Below are positions 30,109-40,476 of a stretch of DNA of 64,000 bases, one piece after another; positions within the stretch are counted from its first letter, which is position 1; each line of letters starts with the position of its first letter. Source of the DNA: an uncultured Colwellia sp. (GTDB taxonomy: Bacteria > Pseudomonadota > Gammaproteobacteria > Enterobacterales > Alteromonadaceae); the NCBI GenBank assembly GCA_913049915.1, contig CAJWZC010000007.1, positions 1 through 64,000 of the forward strand, written 5' to 3'. Under the pieces are notes generated by a model, which saw nothing but the letters and a program-made list of their open reading frames with translations, did not search any database and had not been told where the DNA came from. The position numbers and the translations under genes are program-made.

Positions 30109-32940
30109 ATGAAGAATATTGAAGTCAGAGGGGCTCGCACACACAATCTCAAAGACATAAGTTTAACAATACCTCGAGATAAACTCGTGGTCATTACCGG
30201 TCTTTCTGGTTCAGGAAAATCTTCTCTTGCTTTTGATACACTCTACGCTGAAGGACAAAGGCGCTATGTAGAATCTCTTTCAGCTTATGCGCGGCAATTT
30301 TTATCGTTAATGGAAAAACCTGATGTAGATCATATTGAAGGTTTATCCCCCGCTATTTCCATTGAACAAAAATCAACTTCTCATAACCCACGTTCAACCG
30401 TAGGTACAATTACTGAGATATACGATTATTTGCGTTTACTTTACGCTAGAGTTGGAGAGCCTCGTTGTCCAGAGCATGGTCAAGCACTCGCTGCACAAAC
30501 AGTTTCACAAATGGTCGATAAAGTTTTAGCCCTTGAAGAAGGTACTAAAGTGATGTTACTTGCACCCATTGTCCAAGACCGTAAAGGTGAGCATGTAAAA
30601 TTACTTGATAACTTAGCTGCTCAAGGTTTTATTCGTGCGCGAATAGATGGTGAAGTTTGTGACTTATCCGATCCTCCAACGCTAGAATTACAGAAAAAAC
30701 ATACCATCGAAGTTGTCGTTGATCGCATAAAAGTACGTGAGGATATTCAATTACGACTGTCAGAGTCTTTTGAAACAACCTTAACCTTAACTTCAGGTAC
30801 GGCTAAAGTCGCTTTTATGGACGAGCCAGACAGAGAAGAATTAATTTTCTCGGCTAATTTCGCTTGTTCACTCTGTGGTTACAGTATGCAAGAACTAGAG
30901 CCACGTTTATTTTCTTTTAATAATCCAGCAGGCGCTTGTCAAACCTGTGATGGTTTAGGTATTGAGCAATATTTCGATAGCACTCGCGTGATTGCTAACG
31001 CAGAGTTAAGTCTTGCTGGTGGTGCTGTACGTGGTTGGGATAAACGTAATTTTTACTACTTCCAAATGCTTCAAGCCCTTGCACAGCATTTTAAATTTAA
31101 CGTTGATAAGCCTTTTAATAGCTTATCAGCAGAAGCGCAAAAAGTAGTACTTTTTGGTAGTGGTAAACAAGAAATTGAATTTAAATATATGAACGACCGT
31201 GGTGATGTCGTGGTGCGAAAGCATCCCTTTGAAGGTATCATCAATAACATGCAACGCCGCTACAAAGAAACCGAGTCAAACTCGATACGTGAAGAGCTAG
31301 GCAAATATCTTAATTCACAGCATTGTCCCGACTGTAACGGTAGTCGATTACGCTTAGAAGCGCGTAATGTCTTTATCGACGATACACCACTGACTGTCGT
31401 GGCTGATTTATCTATTAGTGATGCACTCAATTTTTTCCAAGGTTTAACACTAACAGGCCAAAGAGGCCAAGTTGCCGAAAAAATATTAAAAGAAGTAAAC
31501 GAACGTTTAGGCTTTTTAGTAAACGTTGGTCTTAATTACCTCAACTTATCACGCGGTGCAAATACGTTATCTGGTGGTGAAGCACAGCGAATACGTCTTG
31601 CTAGCCAAATTGGCGCAGGTCTAGTTGGGGTAATGTATGTATTAGATGAACCCTCTATTGGCCTACACCAACGTGATAATGAACGTCTACTTGGTACCTT
31701 ATTACACCTGCGTGATTTAGGTAATACCGTTATAGTCGTTGAGCATGATGAAGATGCTATTCGCGCAGCAGATTTTGTTCTTGATATCGGACCTGGTGCC
31801 GGTGTGCATGGCGGTGAAATTATCGCCCAAGGTACCGTAGATGACATACTCAATTGTAAAGAGTCTTTAACGGGAAAGTATCTTTCTGGTGTAGAACGCA
31901 TTGAAATACCTAAAAAACGTCATGCTTTTGATAAGAAGAGTGTTGTTAAGCTCAAAGGGGCTAGCGGAAATAATTTAAAAAATGTCGATTTAGTTATTCC
32001 AACGGGCTTAATGACCTGTATCACTGGCGTATCAGGGTCAGGTAAATCAACGCTTATTAACGATACTTTATATAAATTAGCGCATATTGAGCTCAATGGC
32101 GCAACGCTTGATGAGCCTGCACCTTATAAATCAATTACCGGTTTAGAACTGTTAGATAAAGTTATCGAAATTGATCAAAGCCCAATTGGTAGAACGCCTC
32201 GCTCTAACCCCGCCACCTATACTGGTATATTTACAGCGATACGTGACATGTTTGCTGCCACGCAAGAGTCTCGTTCTCGTGGTTATAAATCAGGTCGCTT
32301 TAGCTTTAATGTTAAAGGTGGTCGCTGTGAAGCATGTCAAGGTGACGGTATGATCAAGGTTGAAATGCACTTTTTACCTGATGTTTATGTACCTTGTGAT
32401 GTTTGTAAAAGTAAGCGATATAATCGTGAAACGTTAGAAGTATTATACAAAGGTAAGAATATTCATGAAGTATTGAATATGACTATTGAAGATGCATTTG
32501 ATTTTTTCAAAGCAATACCGGCGATAAATCGTAAGCTACAAACCTTAATGGATGTTGGGTTAACTTATATCAAGTTAGGTCAATCAGCAGTGACACTTTC
32601 TGGCGGTGAAGCGCAACGCGTTAAGCTTTCAAAAGAGTTATCAAAAAGAGATACTGGCAAAACCTTATATATTTTAGATGAGCCGACAACGGGGCTGCAT
32701 TTTCACGATATTAAACAATTACTCAATGTTATTCATCGACTACGTGATCATGGTAATACCGTCGTAGTAATTGAACATAACTTAGATGTTGTTAAAACAG
32801 CCGATTGGGTTATCGATTTAGGTCCAGAAGGCGGTGCGGGTGGTGGTGAAATATTAGTTACCGGTACCCCTGAACAAGTTGCCAAACATAAAACCTCACA
32901 CACAGCGAGATTTTTAAAACCTTTGTTAACGTCTAAATAA
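30109..32940 (+). CDS. uvrA: Excinuclease ABC subunit A
   Basis: UvrA scans DNA for bulky lesions and loads UvrB in nucleotide excision repair. The 943-residue protein has two ABC ATPase modules with Walker [17 protein letters not shown] and [16 protein letters not shown] signatures [16 protein letters not shown] and [15 protein letters not shown], and zinc fingers with CSLC..CQTC and CEAC..CDVC pairs. Length and ends match the family. It has its own promoter region with an SOS box and a terminator-like hairpin after it. Confidence 0.98.
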   Translation: MKNIEVRGARTHNLKDISLTIPRDKLVVITGLSGSGKSSLAFDTLYAEGQRRYVESLSAYARQFLSLMEKPDVDHIEGLSPAISIEQKSTSHNPRSTVGTITEIYDYLRLLYARVGEPRCPEHGQALAAQTVSQMVDKVLALEEGTKVMLLAPIVQDRKGEHVKLLDNLAAQGFIRARIDGEVCDLSDPPTLELQKKHTIEVVVDRIKVREDIQLRLSESFETTLTLTSGTAKVAFMDEPDREELIFSANFACSLCGYSMQELEPRLFSFNNPAGACQTCDGLGIEQYFDSTRVIANAELSLAGGAVRGWDKRNFYYFQMLQALAQHFKFNVDKPFNSLSAEAQKVVLFGSGKQEIEFKYMNDRGDVVVRKHPFEGIINNMQRRYKETESNSIREELGKYLNSQHCPDCNGSRLRLEARNVFIDDTPLTVVADLSISDALNFFQGLTLTGQRGQVAEKILKEVNERLGFLVNVGLNYLNLSRGANTLSGGEAQRIRLASQIGAGLVGVMYVLDEPSIGLHQRDNERLLGTLLHLRDLGNTVIVVEHDEDAIRAADFVLDIGPGAGVHGGEIIAQGTVDDILNCKESLTGKYLSGVERIEIPKKRHAFDKKSVVKLKGASGNNLKNVDLVIPTGLMTCITGVSGSGKSTLINDTLYKLAHIELNGATLDEPAPYKSITGLELLDKVIEIDQSPIGRTPRSNPATYTGIFTAIRDMFAATQESRSRGYKSGRFSFNVKGGRCEACQGDGMIKVEMHFLPDVYVPCDVCKSKRYNRETLEVLYKGKNIHEVLNMTIEDAFDFFKAIPAINRKLQTLMDVGLTYIKLGQSAVTLSGGEAQRVKLSKELSKRDTGKTLYILDEPTTGLHFHDIKQLLNVIHRLRDHGNTVVVIEHNLDVVKTADWVIDLGPEGGAGGGEILVTGTPEQVAKHKTSHTARFLKPLLTSK

Positions 32941-32971
32941 AGTAATTATTTTTCATAACCATTACGATACT

Positions 32972-33005
32972 AAAATATAACGCAAAATAGATTGCGTTAT
33001 ATTTT
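32972..33005. terminator. Terminator-like hairpin after uvrA
   Basis: AAAATATAACGCAA and TTGCGTTATATTTT form a perfect 14-bp stem around a six-base loop, 32 bases past the uvrA stop. The T-rich arm can serve as the U-tract. It lies 27 bases before the next gene's start. Confidence 0.7.
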
Positions 33006-33031
33006 ACTTCTCATTTTTTTAATAGGTTTTT

Positions 33032-33577
33032 ATGTATATCAAAAATAGTGAACGACTTAAATTTAGATTAATGGATATCGATGATGCTCAAGTACTATGG
33101 GCGTTAGATCAGGACCCCGAAGTAATGAAGTTTCTTAATGGCGGTAAGTCCACCAGTATAGAACAAGTTAAGAGTGTATTTATCCCACGCATGGAAAAAT
33201 ACCGTGATAGCAAATTAGGTTGGGGAATTTGGCAAGTAGCAGACAAAATTACCGATGAATACTTAGGTTGGGTTTTAATTCGCCCAATGTCATTTTTTAC
33301 CGAGTCACCAAACGTTAACGATTTAGAGTTAGGCTGGCGCTTTTTTAAATGTACTTGGGGAAAAGGTTATGCCACCGAAGCAGCAATAGCTATTAAGAAT
33401 GCTGTAACCGCTAATTCTGATGTCACCCATATCTCTGCTCTTACTGTGGCAGATAACTTGGCTTCGATTGGCGTAATGAAAAAAATAGGTATGAGTTTTA
33501 TTAGCGCCTATTTACATAAAGACCCTATCGGTGACTTTGATGCGGTGCATTATCAAATGTCGGTGAAAAAGCTCTAA
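33032..33577 (+). CDS. GNAT-family acetyltransferase (RimJ/RimL type)
   Basis: A 181-residue acetyltransferase-fold protein. The N-terminus (ERLKFRLMDIDDAQVLWAL) and the LGWRFFKCTWGKGYATEA acetyl-CoA loop match the RimJ/RimL-like branch, which acetylates N-termini or small amines. The substrate is unknown. It stands alone between uvrA and the dead prpE. Confidence 0.85.
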   Translation: MYIKNSERLKFRLMDIDDAQVLWALDQDPEVMKFLNGGKSTSIEQVKSVFIPRMEKYRDSKLGWGIWQVADKITDEYLGWVLIRPMSFFTESPNVNDLELGWRFFKCTWGKGYATEAAIAIKNAVTANSDVTHISALTVADNLASIGVMKKIGMSFISAYLHKDPIGDFDAVHYQMSVKKL

Positions 33578-33915
33578 GCCGAAAGCCAATCAATCGATAT
33601 CTTGACTAAGAAAGTTATCCTTAAATCTAGTTAATAGCCTTCCCTAATAACAGTAAAAATATTAGCTTGTGAGTACTATAGACAATCTCATTGACGACAG
33701 TTATACCTTTCCCCTATTGTTTAACAGTTTTGCTCAGCTATATTAAAAATATTATTAGCTTAAAAAAGTAATAAAAAATAAAAATATAGAGCTAGACAAG
33801 TTCATTACGAATTATCTACGAAGTAAAAGCTCAAATATTAGGCTAAGGTCTAATAGGTTAATTTTGTCGACAGTTTTACTGTATGTGTATTAGCATTATT
33901 TATAAGACCAATATA
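33578..33915. other. Gap between acetyltransferase and prpE pseudogene
   Basis: 338 very AT-rich bases with no gene that I can support. A small palindrome ACAGT-TTT-ACTGT lies near 33870. It may have been the prpE promoter. Confidence 0.4.
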
Positions 33916-35729
33916 ATGAAACATATTGAACAGCAGTCATTAGCAACAAATTCATCCTAGACTTACTGGCAAGAACAGGCAGAGCTTGTTGCTTGGTATA
34001 AAAAACCTCAAACGATATTATCGACAAATAATGACTCTTGGCATGAATGGTTTGCTGATGGCGAACTGAACTCTTGTTATCTCGCTTTGGATTAACATGT
34101 TGAGCAAGGTCGTGGTGCTAGAACCGCATTGGTATATGGCTCACCTGTTACGGACAAAAACAAAAATTTAGCTACAGCGAACTCACCACTTTAGTAGCCA
34201 AATTTGCTGATGTACTCAGAGCATATGATGTCAGTAAAGCCGATCGTGTATTAATCTATATGCCAATGATACCCCAAGCTGCTGTAGCAATGTTGGCATG
34301 TGCGCGTTTAGGCACAATTCATTCTGTTGTTTTTGGCGGCTTTGCTGCTAATGAGCTTGCCGTTAGTATCAATGATGCACAGCCAAAAGTTATTGTAGGC
34401 GCAAGCTGCGGTGTTGAAATAACAAAAATAATTCCCTATAAACCCTTAATTGATGAAGCGATAGACATCGCTTTGCATAAACCCAAAAATTGTATTATTT
34501 TCCAAAGAAAAGAAGTCCAAGCAGCGCTAATACCGCATAGAGATATTGACTGGTAAGAACAAATGGATATTGCAGTAGAAATTCCACCCGTTCACGTTAA
34601 AAGTAATGATCTCCTCTATATTTTGTATACCTCTGGTACTACTGGCAAACCTAAAGGCGTGGTTAGAGATAATGGTGGCCATGCAGTCGCTATCTTGCAT
34701 AGCATGAAACATATCTATGGTATGCAGCCAGGTGATACTTTTTGGGCCGCTTCAGATGTTGGCTGGGTTGTTGGTCATTCCTATATTATTTATGGCACGT
34801 TAATGGCGGGTTGTACAACAATAATGTATCAAGGGAAACCGATTAATACGCCTGATGCAGGTGCTTTTTGGCGCGTATGTGCTAAGTATAAAGTTAATGT
34901 TTTATTCACAGCCCCGACAGCTTTTCGTGCTATAGGAAAAGAAGATCCCGATGGTGACTTTTTAAAAGACTATGATCTTTCTTCATTAAAACGTTTATAT
35001 CTAGCAGGCGAACGCTTAGATCCAGCAACCTATCATTGGCTAAAATAAAAAACACAATTACCGGTAATCGATCATTGGTGGTAAACCGAAACTGGCTGGG
35101 CAATTGTCAGTAAACCATTAGATGACGGCGCTGGCAATATTGTCACTACAAAGGCCGGTTCAGCTGGATTTCCTGTCGCTGGTTTTAATGTTGAAATTCT
35201 TGATGTCAGCGGTCAACAAGTACCTGCAGGAAAACAAGGAAGTATTGCAATAAAGTTACCTCTCCCTCCTGGCTGTTTAGTGACTATTTATCGCGACCCA
35301 CAACGTTTAACATCAGAATACCTATAAACATATCCTGGTTATTATATGTCAGGAGATTGTGGCTATATTGATGAAGAGGTTTTATCGGCTCATCCCGCGG
35401 TAGCAGAATGCGCAGTTGTCGGCATTAATGATTCATTAAAAGGACAAGTTCCTCTAGGGCTAGTAGTGATAAAAAATGGCATTACTACCAGTAACGAAGA
35501 TCTAATTGGTGAATTAAAACAGAGTATTCGTAATGATACTGGCGTAATAGCGTCATTGAAAAAATTACTTATTATTGATCGATTGCCAAAAACCCGTTCA
35601 GGCAAAATTTTACGTAAAACTATCAGGCAAATGATTGACGGACAAGAGATTGAAATACCTTCAACCATTGAAGATAGCCAAGTAATAACCGAGCTTTCGT
35701 CGGCTTTACTTAATATGAACAAAGAATAA
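33916..35729 (+). pseudogene. prpE: Propionyl-CoA synthetase, inactivated
   Basis: The whole reading resembles propionate-CoA ligase: YWQEQAELVAWYKKP, VEQGRGARTALVYGSPV, GTIHSVVFGGFAANELAV, the AMP-binding P-loop YTSGTTGKPKG, then PKTRSGKILRKTIRQ near the end. It is broken by six in-frame stops (33958 TAG; 34093, 34554, 35046, 35082 and 35325 TAA) and one frameshift in an A-rich run near 34157. An in-frame deletion of about 28 residues between GYIDEE and VLSAHPAV removes the NVAGHRLSTG hinge. Reading each stop as Gln restores family-like sequence (for example WWQTETGW). No prp cluster is nearby. Confidence 0.92.
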
Positions 35730-35925
35730 GCTTATCTCTAAAAGTATTTCTCAAATACCAGGGAGTATTAATAGCCTAATAATTGCGATATTTATAGACT
35801 CTATTTCAATTTACAGCCTCTATTTCTTGACGTTACTAAGTAGACCTCATAGATATTTTAGATTTAAAATAAATACTACAGCTCAACAAGATTTTTAGTA
35901 GGCAATTGAGCTTTAACGAGCTGAT

Positions 35926-36870
35926 TTAGTCGTTATTTTTATGGCTGTTATAAGGCCAAATATCTTTCGGATCTTCCTGCTTTACATCATCCTTTTTACT
36001 AGGAGATACTTGCTCAGGTATATTCTGTTTAGTGTTCGAATCAATTTTATTATCTGCATTGTTTAACGAGGCCGATAGCTCTTCAAGATCATTCATGTTT
36101 GAAGTCTTCTGTTTAGGTTGAGCTGTATTAATAGCTGTTTTACTAGATCCTTCAACCGCTTGGTTAATTTCGACCATTTCAACGTCCGTTAATTCTCGCC
36201 ATTGTCCCGGTGTTAAATTTCCTAACTCAACTTTCATAATACGTGAGCGTTTCAATTTTAAAACCTCATAATCGAGATATTCACACATACGGCGAATTTG
36301 ACGATTAAGACCTTGAGTAAGGATAATACTAAACTCAAAGCGACTTTTAACCTGCACGATACAAGGTTTGGTAATAGTCCCTAAAATAGGTACGCCACGA
36401 GACATTCGCTCAATAAAGCGTTCACTAATAGGTTTATCAACAGTGACAATATATTCTTTATCGTGGGCATTTTCAGCACGTAAAATTTTATTAACAATAT
36501 CACCATCACTGGTTAGAAATATTAAACCTTCCGACGGTTTATCTAAGCGACCGATGGGGAATATACGTTTATTGTGACCAATCGCATCAATAATATTACC
36601 ACGCACATGCTTTTCAGTAGTACAGGTAATACCAATAGGTTTATTATAGGCGATGTAAATACGATCCGACTTGTCATCCCTAGTTGGCGATATTTCATAT
36701 CCATCTACTTTAACTACATCACCCGCTAATACTTTAGTGCCAAGCTCTGGCACTCTATCATTGATGGTTACACGTTCATCTTCTATCATTTTATCGGCAC
36801 TACGGCGTGAACAAAAACCAGAATCACTAATGTATTTATTTAAACGTTTTGGGGGGGTTGATATGGTCAA
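35926..36870 (-). CDS. rluF: 23S rRNA pseudouridine(2604) synthase
   Basis: RluF modifies U2604 of 23S rRNA. The 314-residue protein has an N-terminal S4 RNA-binding domain (RLNKYISDSGFCSRRSADKM), the catalytic motif FPIGRLDKPSEGLIFLT with the nucleophilic Asp, and TQGLNRQIRRMCEYLDYEV, close to E. coli RluF. The last 80 residues are a hydrophilic, low-complexity extension of unknown role. Confidence 0.92.
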   Translation of the reverse strand: MTISTPPKRLNKYISDSGFCSRRSADKMIEDERVTINDRVPELGTKVLAGDVVKVDGYEISPTRDDKSDRIYIAYNKPIGITCTTEKHVRGNIIDAIGHNKRIFPIGRLDKPSEGLIFLTSDGDIVNKILRAENAHDKEYIVTVDKPISERFIERMSRGVPILGTITKPCIVQVKSRFEFSIILTQGLNRQIRRMCEYLDYEVLKLKRSRIMKVELGNLTPGQWRELTDVEMVEINQAVEGSSKTAINTAQPKQKTSNMNDLEELSASLNNADNKIDSNTKQNIPEQVSPSKKDDVKQEDPKDIWPYNSHKNND

Positions 36871-37020
36871 TTTAGTCGTCGCTTATTTTAGTACAATCAC
36901 GTTACTCGGTATTATACTTAAAACTAACACTAATGTATTAATCATATTTAATTCATACCAAGTCCATTAAGTTATTTCCCACTCAGCCAGAGTTAAAAAG
37001 CTGAGAGGCGAGGCATTACT

Positions 37021-37731
37021 ATGTTAATTTTTGTTCACCGAGGCGCGAGCGGAGTTGAACCAGAAAACACGCTACGTTCTATTCGAACAGCATTAGCAGC
37101 TGAAGTAGATGGTATTGAAATAGATATTTATAAAGTTGATGGTAAATTATTTGTTATTCATGACCTATGGTTACACAGAACGACATCAGGCCAAGGGCAA
37201 ATTTTTAACTATGACTATCAGTATTTACGTAGTTTAGATGCGGGTAATGGTGAAGTTATTCCAACCTTAGACGAAGTATTACAGCTAATAGCTGGAAAAT
37301 GCACTATCAATATTGAATTAAAAGCAGTGAAGAATTTAACGCTATTATTTTCTTATATTGATGACATTATTGATACCACGGCATTGTTGAGTAATGATGT
37401 TTTATTTTCATCTTTTAATCATAGGTTATTACATGCCATTCACCAACAGCGAAGTGATTTTTCTATAGGTGCTCTGACAGCATGTTATCCATTAGATTAT
37501 GCAAAATTTGCCGAACAACTCAATGCATATTCTGTACATCTTGATGTCAACTTTATTAGTGAGCATTTTGTCACTGATGCTCACAAACGAGACTTAAAGG
37601 TATTTGTATATACGGTAGATGAATTAGAAGATATTAATGCAATGAAAGATTTAGGTGTCGATGATATCTTTTCTAATTATCCAACAAAAGCTAAAAGCCA
37701 TATTGCCCATTTAAATGATAATGGCAATTAA
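37021..37731 (+). CDS. Glycerophosphodiester phosphodiesterase
   Basis: A 236-residue cytosolic enzyme of the GDPD family, splitting glycerophosphodiesters into glycerol-3-phosphate and an alcohol. The signature FVHRGASGVEPENTLRSI, with metal-binding and catalytic residues, is followed by EIDIYKVDGKLFVIHD and NIELK. There is no signal peptide, so it is UgpQ-like rather than GlpQ-like. It stands alone, convergent with hutI. Confidence 0.9.
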   Translation: MLIFVHRGASGVEPENTLRSIRTALAAEVDGIEIDIYKVDGKLFVIHDLWLHRTTSGQGQIFNYDYQYLRSLDAGNGEVIPTLDEVLQLIAGKCTINIELKAVKNLTLLFSYIDDIIDTTALLSNDVLFSSFNHRLLHAIHQQRSDFSIGALTACYPLDYAKFAEQLNAYSVHLDVNFISEHFVTDAHKRDLKVFVYTVDELEDINAMKDLGVDDIFSNYPTKAKSHIAHLNDNGN

Positions 37732-37777
37732 ATGAATTCGTTGTGTATTTTTAAAGTGACTCTAATTATGCTTAAAC

Positions 37778-37796
37778 TAGTTCAATTATTGAACTA
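37778..37796. terminator. Palindrome between convergent GDPD gene and hutI
   Basis: TAGTTCAAT and ATTGAACTA are perfect 9-base arms around a single T. As RNA it would fold with a slightly smaller stem; as DNA it could be a protein site. It lies between two convergent 3' ends. Confidence 0.4.
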
Positions 37797-37839
37797 AGTT
37801 AGCAAGAAGTACTATATTACAATACTTTTCACATCAATT

Positions 37840-39102
37840 TTACGCACTTTCATTCATCAATACTTGCTGTCCATTTTGAATCAAACGACTCAGAGGGTTT
37901 ACACCAAATTGATAACAAAGCTCTGCTGGTTGTTCGATATTCCATAAGGCAATATCAGCATCATAACCAACAGCTAACTGCCCTTTACTTTCACTTAATC
38001 CTAGCGCCTTTGCGCCATAACAAGTAATACCAGCCAAAGCTTCAGAAGGTGTTAATCTAAATAAAGTACAGGCCATATTTAGCATTAGATGAATATTATG
38101 AATAGGCGATGTACCTGGATTTGCATCCGTTGCTACCGCCATAGGTACTTGATATTTACGTAGTAGCTCTATTGGTGGTAACTGAGTTTCACGTAAAAAG
38201 TAAAAAGCGCCGGGTAATAATACCGCTGTCATGCCCGATTTTTTCATCGCTTTAATACCGGATTCATCGAGGAACTCAATATGATCAGAAGACAAAGCAT
38301 CATAATTTGCTGCGAGCTCTGAAGCACCTAAGTTAGACAATTGCTCCGCATGTACTTTAATAGGTAAGTTATAGATTTTTGCCGCATCAAAAACACGTTT
38401 AGTTTGCTCAAGACTAAAACCGATACCTTCACAAAATACGTCAACGGCATCCGCTAATTTTTCACTAACTACTCGTGGCAACATTTCATCGCAAACAATA
38501 TCGAGGTAAGCATCGGCATTATCTTTATACTCAGTAGGTAACGCATGTGCGCCGAGAAAAGTGCGTTTGATAGTTACAGGCAGTTCATTAGCTAAAAAAC
38601 CAGCAACTTTTAGCATTTTAATTTCGTTTTCCGTATCTAAACCATAACCTGATTTAATTTCAACGGTAGTTACGCCTTGATGATGTAACGCGGTTAATCG
38701 CAGTAACGCGCTGGCAATTAACTCTTCCTCACTCGCTTTTCGCGTTGCAGAAACGGTTGAAACAATACCACCGCCAGCGTTCGCTATTTCTTGATAGCTT
38801 TTACCTTGTAAGCGCATTTCAAATTCGTTGGCGCGATTACCGCCATAAACTAAGTGTGTATGACAATCAATTAAGCCTGGAGTTATCCATTGTCCTTTAC
38901 CATCAATAATATCAACCACACGACTATCATTTTTTCCTGAGAAGTGAGCTGACAAATCACTCTGCTTACCCAACCAAGCGATTTTTCCGTCACTAATTGC
39001 TAAAGCGCCATTGATAATTTCACCATAACTATTAGCGCCATCAGTCATAGTTGCCAAATTTACATTGATATAAAGAGTTTGCCAGTCTTTAGAGAGTGTC
39101 AT
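37840..39102 (-). CDS. hutI: Imidazolonepropionase
   Basis: HutI opens the ring of imidazolone propionate, the third step of histidine breakdown. The 420-residue amidohydrolase has the metal motif [47 protein letters not shown] and [11 protein letters not shown]. Length matches the family (about 405-420). It is divergent from hutC with the operator between them. Confidence 0.96.
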   Translation of the reverse strand: MTLSKDWQTLYINVNLATMTDGANSYGEIINGALAISDGKIAWLGKQSDLSAHFSGKNDSRVVDIIDGKGQWITPGLIDCHTHLVYGGNRANEFEMRLQGKSYQEIANAGGGIVSTVSATRKASEEELIASALLRLTALHHQGVTTVEIKSGYGLDTENEIKMLKVAGFLANELPVTIKRTFLGAHALPTEYKDNADAYLDIVCDEMLPRVVSEKLADAVDVFCEGIGFSLEQTKRVFDAAKIYNLPIKVHAEQLSNLGASELAANYDALSSDHIEFLDESGIKAMKKSGMTAVLLPGAFYFLRETQLPPIELLRKYQVPMAVATDANPGTSPIHNIHLMLNMACTLFRLTPSEALAGITCYGAKALGLSESKGQLAVGYDADIALWNIEQPAELCYQFGVNPLSRLIQNGQQVLMNESA

Positions 39103-39165
39103 GTGACCTACTTAATTGGGAAGGTAATAATAGAAAATTTTACCTTGAAACTATTACACACACAA

Positions 39166-39179
39166 CTTGTATATACAAG
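39166..39179. promoter_or_regulatory. HutC-type operator
   Basis: CTTGTATATACAAG is a perfect 14-base palindrome between the divergent hutI and hutC starts. It closely matches the known HutC site pattern CTTGTATGTACAAG described in Pseudomonas. HutC would repress both directions until urocanate releases it. I see no second copy upstream of hutH. Confidence 0.82.
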
Positions 39180-39241
39180 CCTTGCCTTTTACAGATAGAT
39201 ATGAGATCGTGTCTATAAGTTCGGCTAACTCAACCATAATC

Positions 39242-39991
39242 ATGACTGTCAATTTTAGTAACAATACTACCAATAGCGCAACAAAAAAAGATAAGCCAGC
39301 TAAGTATACTATTATAAAACAATATATCTGTGAGAATATTGAGTCAGGTGAGTGGCTACAACATGCCAAAGTCCCTTCAGAAAACGAATTAACTATACAA
39401 TTTAATGTTAGCCGTATGACCGCCCGTCGTGCTTTACAAGAGCTCACTGAACAAGGGATTTTAGTTCGGTCTCAAGGTGCAGGTACTTTTGTAGCGACAT
39501 TTAAATCACAATCTTCGCTACTTGAAATTCGTAATATTAGTGATGAAATCAGCGAACGAGGTCATCAACATAAAGCGAAACAACTTTTGTTAAGGTCTAT
39601 ACCAGTTACTGAAGAGTTAGCTATTTTATTAAATTTGAAAAACAACGAACATGTTTTTTATTCTGAGATACTACATTATGAAAATGGTGAAGCAATCCAG
39701 TTAGAACACCGTTATGTAAATGCTAGTCTAGTACCTAAATACTTATTACAAAACTTTACTGAAATCACTCCACATGAATATCTTTCATCTGTTGCTCCGC
39801 TGACAGAAGCGACCCACGAAATAGAAGCGATTTTAGCTAGCTCACGGATTTGCCAACAGTTGAAAATATTAGTGACGACACCTTGCTTACAAGTGAAACG
39901 TCGCACTTGGTCAAAGCAAGGCGTAGTGAGTTTCGCTATTTTAACATCGCCTGGTGATAAATATCGTTTAGGCAGCCACCTTAAGTTTTAA
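39242..39991 (+). CDS. hutC: Histidine utilisation repressor (GntR family)
   Basis: A 249-residue GntR/HutC protein: a winged helix with PSENELTIQFNVSRMTARRA, followed by a UTRA ligand-binding domain (EISERGHQHKAKQLLL, HVFYSEILHYENGEAIQLE). Urocanate is the inducer in known relatives. The open frame runs 25 codons further upstream, but that part overlaps the operator palindrome, so ATG 39242 is chosen. It also gives the usual family length. No strong ribosome binding site is visible. Confidence 0.93.
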   Translation: MTVNFSNNTTNSATKKDKPAKYTIIKQYICENIESGEWLQHAKVPSENELTIQFNVSRMTARRALQELTEQGILVRSQGAGTFVATFKSQSSLLEIRNISDEISERGHQHKAKQLLLRSIPVTEELAILLNLKNNEHVFYSEILHYENGEAIQLEHRYVNASLVPKYLLQNFTEITPHEYLSSVAPLTEATHEIEAILASSRICQQLKILVTTPCLQVKRRTWSKQGVVSFAILTSPGDKYRLGSHLKF

Positions 39992-40476
39992 ACCTGCCAA
40001 AAATAAACACTTTAAGGTCGTCACTGATATTTCATCTTAAAATGTATATTCTCAAAATAATATAGTCCCACATTATCTAACAAGATGTTTTCTATAAGCT
40101 TTATTTTCATTAAGAAGCTACGCCGATGCAGTGTCCTTATCAAAATCAATGACTGAAATTGGTATTAGAGCTATTCCTATCCATCAGGAATAACTCCAAA
40201 GTCTAAGATCTGTTGATCTTGCGCGATTAAATTTTGTTCGAGATAAAAGCGCTTTAATCGCGGCAGGTACTATGTAACCTAGTCACGCTAAGCAAATACT
40301 ACTCAACGAAGAATAAAACGCTTTTAGCCGAATCCTTCGGACAGCATTTGTTGACGATTTTTACAGCGTTATCGCCTTTTTATATGGAATAACCATATTA
40401 GCAAAGCTCTGCCTTGTATAAATACCCAATAAATAGCTGTAATAACAATCTCGAAAGATCAATAGACCCTAGTATT
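39992..40476. repeat. Dispersed intergenic repeat copy B
   Basis: The 485-base gap between hutC and hutU has no gene. Around 40115-40135, AGCTACGCCGATGCAGTGTC matches the 2580 region. Around 40365-40400, TACAGCGTTATCG plus the small palindrome ATATGGAATAACCATAT matches the 2675 region. Other inverted pairs occur, for example ATTCCT/AGGAAT near 40180. Edges and the full unit are uncertain. Confidence 0.5.

Noticed and set aside
33916-35729. Recoding or read-through of stops in prpE
   Set aside because: Neighbouring genes use TAA and TAG as normal stops, and the gene also has a frameshift and lacks the hinge region, so it is a pseudogene.
40021-40476. Possible CRISPR-like or tRNA structure in the hutC-hutU gap
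   Set aside because: No regularly spaced direct repeats and no cloverleaf; a dispersed repeat explains the inverted pairs better.
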